Assembly (NCBI RefSeq): GCF_026262505.1
Contig: NW_026529138.1
Coordinates: 1-25,490, forward strand
Reading direction: 5' to 3'
Source of the DNA: Trichomonas vaginalis G3
Lineage: Eukaryota; Parabasalia; Trichomonadida; Trichomonadidae
DNA length: 25,490 nt
Made by a program: the position numbers and the translations under genes. Position 1 is the stretch's first letter. Every line of letters begins with the position of its first letter. Shown piece after piece: positions 22,798 through 25,490 of the stretch. Under the pieces are notes generated by a model. That model made no database searches. It had not been told where the DNA came from and saw only the letters and a program-made list of their open reading frames with translations.

Positions 22798-23015
22798 GAA
22801 GAAACCTTTTGTTTCAAAACTACTGCTAACTCTTGTGAAGTATAACGTTTGCGGTCAATGACAATAGCTAATGGTCTGACATACTGACCAAACTTAGATT
22901 CTTTCACAAACTTCTTGTTAAAGATAACATTGACGTTTGAAGCATTGAACTCATTCTTGATGACAGTAGCGAGAGCATTGTATGAAAAGAACTTGCAATC
23001 TTGCATGTGTTTCAT
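22794..23015 (-). CDS. Small Maverick hypothetical protein, 73 aa
   Basis: This is an unrecognised protein starting MKHMQDCKFFSYNALATVIK. It looks like a small alpha/beta domain (VNVIFNKKFVKES, VRPLAIVIDRKRYTSQELAVVLKQK). Its pattern of helix, strand, basic loop and closing helix could suit a nucleic-acid-binding fold, but no motif supports that. It has a T/A-rich leader on the minus strand (23016-23050), divergent from the polymerase-side gene at 23106. Four-base overlap with the following frame suggests they are co-transcribed or belong together. Confidence 0.5.
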   Translation of the reverse strand: MKHMQDCKFFSYNALATVIKNEFNASNVNVIFNKKFVKESKFGQYVRPLAIVIDRKRYTSQELAVVLKQKVSS

Positions 23016-23051
23016 TAAAATAAAAATATTAAATTATTTTGAAAAATAACT

Positions 23052-23105
23052 TAAAAAAATCTAATCTAATTTTTCAAAAAATATTTTTTTTATTTCCTAC
23101 TAAAG
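23052..23105 (+). promoter_or_regulatory. T-rich leader of the polymerase-side genes
   Basis: AAAAAATCTAATCTAATTTT, a T/A-rich run and TTCCTACTAAAGATG at the start. The opening is shared with the leader at 22257-22311 (AAAAAATCTAA..CTAATTTT), grouping the polymerase side with the KilA-N genes by promoter type. Confidence 0.5.
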
Positions 23106-23700
23106 ATGTATCGGAAGTTGTCTAAGTTAGAACACTCGGAAATAAAACAACTTCTTACAGAAGCTAATATAGATGTTGCAAAGCATTACACAACAAACAA
23201 AAAGGCACTCGCTGACATCCTCAATGACTATAATGGTGAAATAACTTATGATAGAATTCATGAGTTCATAAAGCCGCAACGCGGCGAGGACGAAGTCCAT
23301 GCAAGAGCATTTCCTTTAAATGACGTTGCTATTGACTTATATCATAGACGTTCAATACCTCATGAAGTAAGAGAGAAAGTTTGACATAACAAATGCAAAC
23401 GTTGGTCATACTCGTAAAGCTCTTTCACATGACGTTCGTCAAGAGATGTTTGACATAACAAATGCAAACGTTGGTGAAACAAGAAAGCTTACCACATGAA
23501 GTAAGAAGAGAAATGTTTGACATAACAAATGCAAACGTTGGTGAAACACGAAGAGAGATGACACACTGAAACAACAGAGAAGAGAGATGTTTAAAAGTGC
23601 TATAGAACAAGTTCGCAAAGCTAATAATGTCATTCGTTCCATTGACGACAAACCAAAAGAAGGTGAGAGATGGTTAAAGAAAGATGAAGAAATAGGAAGA
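23106..23700 (+). pseudogene. Gene with repeated helical units upstream of polymerase (broken)
   Basis: This starts MYRKLSKLEHSEIKQLLTEA with a small helical domain (about 75 residues), then a stretch KPQRGEDEVHARAF encoded by two GC-rich mini-hairpins (23273-23298). Then come about three repeats of about 69 bases (23358-23580) with the core GACATAACAAATGCAAACGT, encoding FDITNANVG-type units of about 23 residues. The region is broken. It may be the N-terminal portion of the polymerase-side protein or a separate gene; the sequence does not decide. Confidence 0.5.
23358..23580 (+). repeat. About three 67-69-bp coding repeats
   Basis: The 24-base core beginning GACATAACAAATGCAAACGT recurs at 23383, 23452 and 23519 (spacing 69 and 67), with flanking CATGAAGTAAGA and GAGATGTTT stretches also repeated. 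Near-identity at the DNA level indicates recent tandem duplication. The repeats would build a rod of helical units. Confidence 0.7.
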
Positions 23701-23705
23701 GAAAT

Positions 23706-24269
23706 GTGAAGTCAGGCAATAGACTCATTGACTTTAACATCGAAGCTTTAGATGAACCAAACAGAGACTACTTACACAAACATTTCGGTAAGGTTTTCAT
23801 GAGACTCTTAGAGAAAATTAAAATAAACTCCCAACAGAGATGGATGGTATGTTATAAACTTGGTGGAAAGTATGAATGTTCTACGTTAAACCTCAATAAT
23901 ATTGGAACATTACTACATCAGCTCTTGAAGGAGAACTTTATATCAGAGATAGAAGCAAATGCTGCAGGTATTGTTGAAATGCACTATGACTTCTTCTTGA
24001 CAAACATAAAGAATCTTACTGAAATAAAGATGTATGATTTAACAGAATATGAAGGCTTAACGATGTCAGATGTAAAGAAAGGCAAACCAAAAAAGAGACC
24101 ATATAGAGATGAAAGCACACTGACAAATGACCAGAAAGCCATTTTGGAAGCTCTTAAGCAAACAGGAAACCCAGCACTTATAGAAAGCTTTTGGAAAGAT
24201 AATGGTGAAAAGAAGTTTTATAAGAAGAGAAGCGGCAGTTCTGGAAGTATCTTTGCACATTACCTATAA
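23706..24269 (+). CDS. Polymerase-side region of unknown function, 187 aa
   Basis: This is an open frame of 187 residues (KSGNRLIDFNIEALDEPNRD and on) with a mixed alpha/beta domain (QQRWMVCYKLGGKYECSTL), a helical middle, and a lysine-rich segment (KKGKPKKRPYRDES) followed by a Gly/Ser-rich end. It lies immediately before the recognisable polymerase domains in the same orientation. It may be an upstream domain of a long polymerase protein or a separate replication protein. I do not recognise it. The Lys-rich linker suggests nucleic-acid contact or nuclear import; this is inference. Confidence 0.5.
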   Translation: MKSGNRLIDFNIEALDEPNRDYLHKHFGKVFMRLLEKIKINSQQRWMVCYKLGGKYECSTLNLNNIGTLLHQLLKENFISEIEANAAGIVEMHYDFFLTNIKNLTEIKMYDLTEYEGLTMSDVKKGKPKKRPYRDESTLTNDQKAILEALKQTGNPALIESFWKDNGEKKFYKKRSGSSGSIFAHYL

Positions 24270-24322
24270 ATCTTGAACGCTACCAAATCTTCAATGAACT
24301 GAACAAAAGAACTGCAACACTT

Positions 24323-25490
24323 ATGACAGAAGATAACTGCTTCGTTTATGCTTGCATTCAGGCTGGAGTAAATGAAGAAACTATTGACCACATGAGAGAA
24401 GTCATTCGTGTTAGAGACTTTCCTCAAAGTAAAGTACAAGAAATTTCTGACGCAACAGGTATAGCATTTAATGTTACCATTGGTTACTTCAATGACTCAA
24501 GACATAATGAAATAAAGAGATACATACCAAAAGAATGTGAAACTGTTCGAACTATTGACTTACTTCTTGTTGAAGACCACTACATGCTAAAAAAGACTTC
24601 CAATGACAACATATTTCATTCGAAACTATATAGAAATCTTGAAGGAGTGTGGTGGAATGAACATTGAAAAACAGATGAAAATATATACAAAGAGAGAAGA
24701 TAAATATGTAGTTCGCATGGATAGAACTACACCGCTATGGGATGTTATGAAAACATTGTGGGAGTGCAAATATTTTGAACCTATTTCTTATGGAGAACTT
24801 TTCACATATACGACTGACTTATATAAACAGAACCTTGCACCATTTAAAGATTTGACATATGCTCCAAAGTATTGTGTACAACTGAAGAAGAAAGCAGAGT
24901 CAAAAGAAGTAAATAAAGCTAAATGTAAGTTCATTCCTGAGCTGTTCTTTGCTGACTTTGAGTGCAGTACCGATGGCTTTCATAAAGCTTTTAACATCTG
25001 TTATGACAGTGAAGATGGTTCAGTAGTGAAAGTATTGGGGTCAAAACTGTGCAACAGAATTTTTGGAAAGACTTCCTGACAAGAGTTTAATATATTTCCA
25101 TAACCTCAGTTATGACATAAACTTCATCTTAAGACACATGACAGAAGTGAAAGGAACTCCCATCATTAAAGGTTCACGAACAATGCAAATAACTGGTTTA
25201 TATAAAGGACGGGCAATTATTATAAAAGACTCTTACAGTGTTATAAATAAGAAGCTTAAACTATTTCCTGCTATGTTTAACTTACAAACAGGACCGAAAG
25301 AAGTATTTCCATATAACTACTACAGCAGTGTTTTGTTAGCAAATGACAACAGAACTGGTGTCATTTCTGAAGCATGTAAGTTTTATATTGCAGATACTTA
25401 TGAAAACATAGATTCCATCAAAGGTTGCAGAATAGATGAAAACCACTTCGACTTAGAAAAATATAGCACGTTTTACTGCAAACAAGATGT
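24323..25490 (+). pseudogene. Family-B DNA polymerase (protein-primed type), N-terminal and exonuclease part; broken, runs off window
   Basis: This is the Maverick polymerase that would copy the element. The first ~100 residues (EDNCFVYACIQAG ... IDLLLVEDHYML) match a Cys/His-containing domain that commonly precedes Polinton polymerases. The 3'-5' exonuclease region follows: Exo I is FFADFECSTDG at about 24950-24985 and an Exo II-like YFHNLSYDINFILRH at about 25095-25140. Then comes a segment DSYSVINKKLKLF leading toward the polymerase domain. The catalytic polymerase motifs lie beyond the window. The copy is broken in a few places here. The upstream boundary is not certain, because coding-like sequence continues to the left of 24323. 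Confidence 0.8.

Larger units (their letters stand above)
9889..25490. mobile_element. Maverick/Polinton element B (right end outside window)
   Basis: This is a second element of the same family, running off the right edge. It has the same ATPase-to-KilA-N order as element A, preceded by four minus-strand genes and followed by small genes and the start of a family-B DNA polymerase. Over 15.6 kb is visible. About 2-3 kb more would be expected for the rest of the polymerase and the right end, giving a total near 18-20 kb, as is usual for the family. It is broken in about a dozen or more places, though several genes (integrase, the 312-residue gene, the minus-strand block) look whole. Some apparent breaks could be sequence error rather than decay. 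The left boundary at 9889 is inferred from loss of similarity; no terminal repeat could be verified because the right end is outside the window. Confidence 0.75.

Noticed and set aside
1-25490. Bacterial or phage origin of the whole window
   Set aside because: Phage-like fibre motifs and compact genes could suggest this, but the Maverick integrase with chromo-like tail, the ATPase/polymerase/KilA-N set, the TCA-type initiator and the lack of Shine-Dalgarno sites argue for a trichomonad Maverick.

Overview
The window looks like nuclear DNA of a trichomonad, most likely Trichomonas vaginalis. It is AT-rich, the genes are intronless and packed tightly, and one gene has a TCA-type initiator (TCATT) 8 bases before its ATG. 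Almost all of it is made of two closely related Maverick/Polinton elements, large virus-like DNA transposons that are very abundant in that genome. This assignment rests on recognised proteins: a packaging ATPase (GKMGSGKT), an rve-type integrase with a chromo-like C-terminus, a family-B DNA polymerase, KilA-N proteins and a large fibre protein. No host gene, rRNA or tRNA is visible.

Element A fills 1..9888 and starts left of the window. In order it has the ATPase (+), four small or medium genes in mixed orientation, a 929-residue collagen/coiled-coil fibre protein, the integrase, and a cargo zone. The cargo is a 312-residue unknown gene, a KilA-N/T5orf172 gene, a 54-bp repeat array and a KilA-N gene. 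A stops matching B inside that KilA-N gene, at 9888. Element B begins there and runs off the right edge. It opens with four minus-strand genes (one acidic, one basic with an Ala/Gly-rich N-terminus, one small, one beta-rich). It then repeats the ATPase-to-KilA-N order of A at roughly 97-98% identity by eye. It goes on to several small genes and the N-terminal and exonuclease region of the polymerase. The simplest reading is that B inserted into A's KilA-N gene; a 12-kb tandem duplication is the alternative. A looks nearly whole in the window (one or two breaks). B is broken in about a dozen or more places, although its integrase and 312-residue gene look whole. The high identity means both are young.

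Together the genes give the usual self-synthesising plan: polymerase copies, integrase inserts, ATPase and structural proteins package, the fibre would bind a surface, and KilA-N/T5orf172 cargo probably acts on DNA or transcription. Two kinds of gene start are visible. KilA-N, 312-residue and polymerase-side genes have a conserved 50-60 base T-rich leader. Structural genes sit stop-to-start with a short TTTTAAT motif. This resembles an early/late division, but that is inference.

The most unusual signals are these: (1) the fibre tip has been swapped between two otherwise almost identical elements; (2) cargo genes are bracketed by inverted repeats whose palindromic cores differ from pair to pair but match within a pair; (3) a 54-bp array carries hairpin cassettes that also occur inside the KilA-N coding sequences; (4) GC-rich mini-hairpins occur in pairs inside unrelated AT-rich genes; (5) an identical 15-mer sits before two start codons and is read in different frames by the upstream genes.
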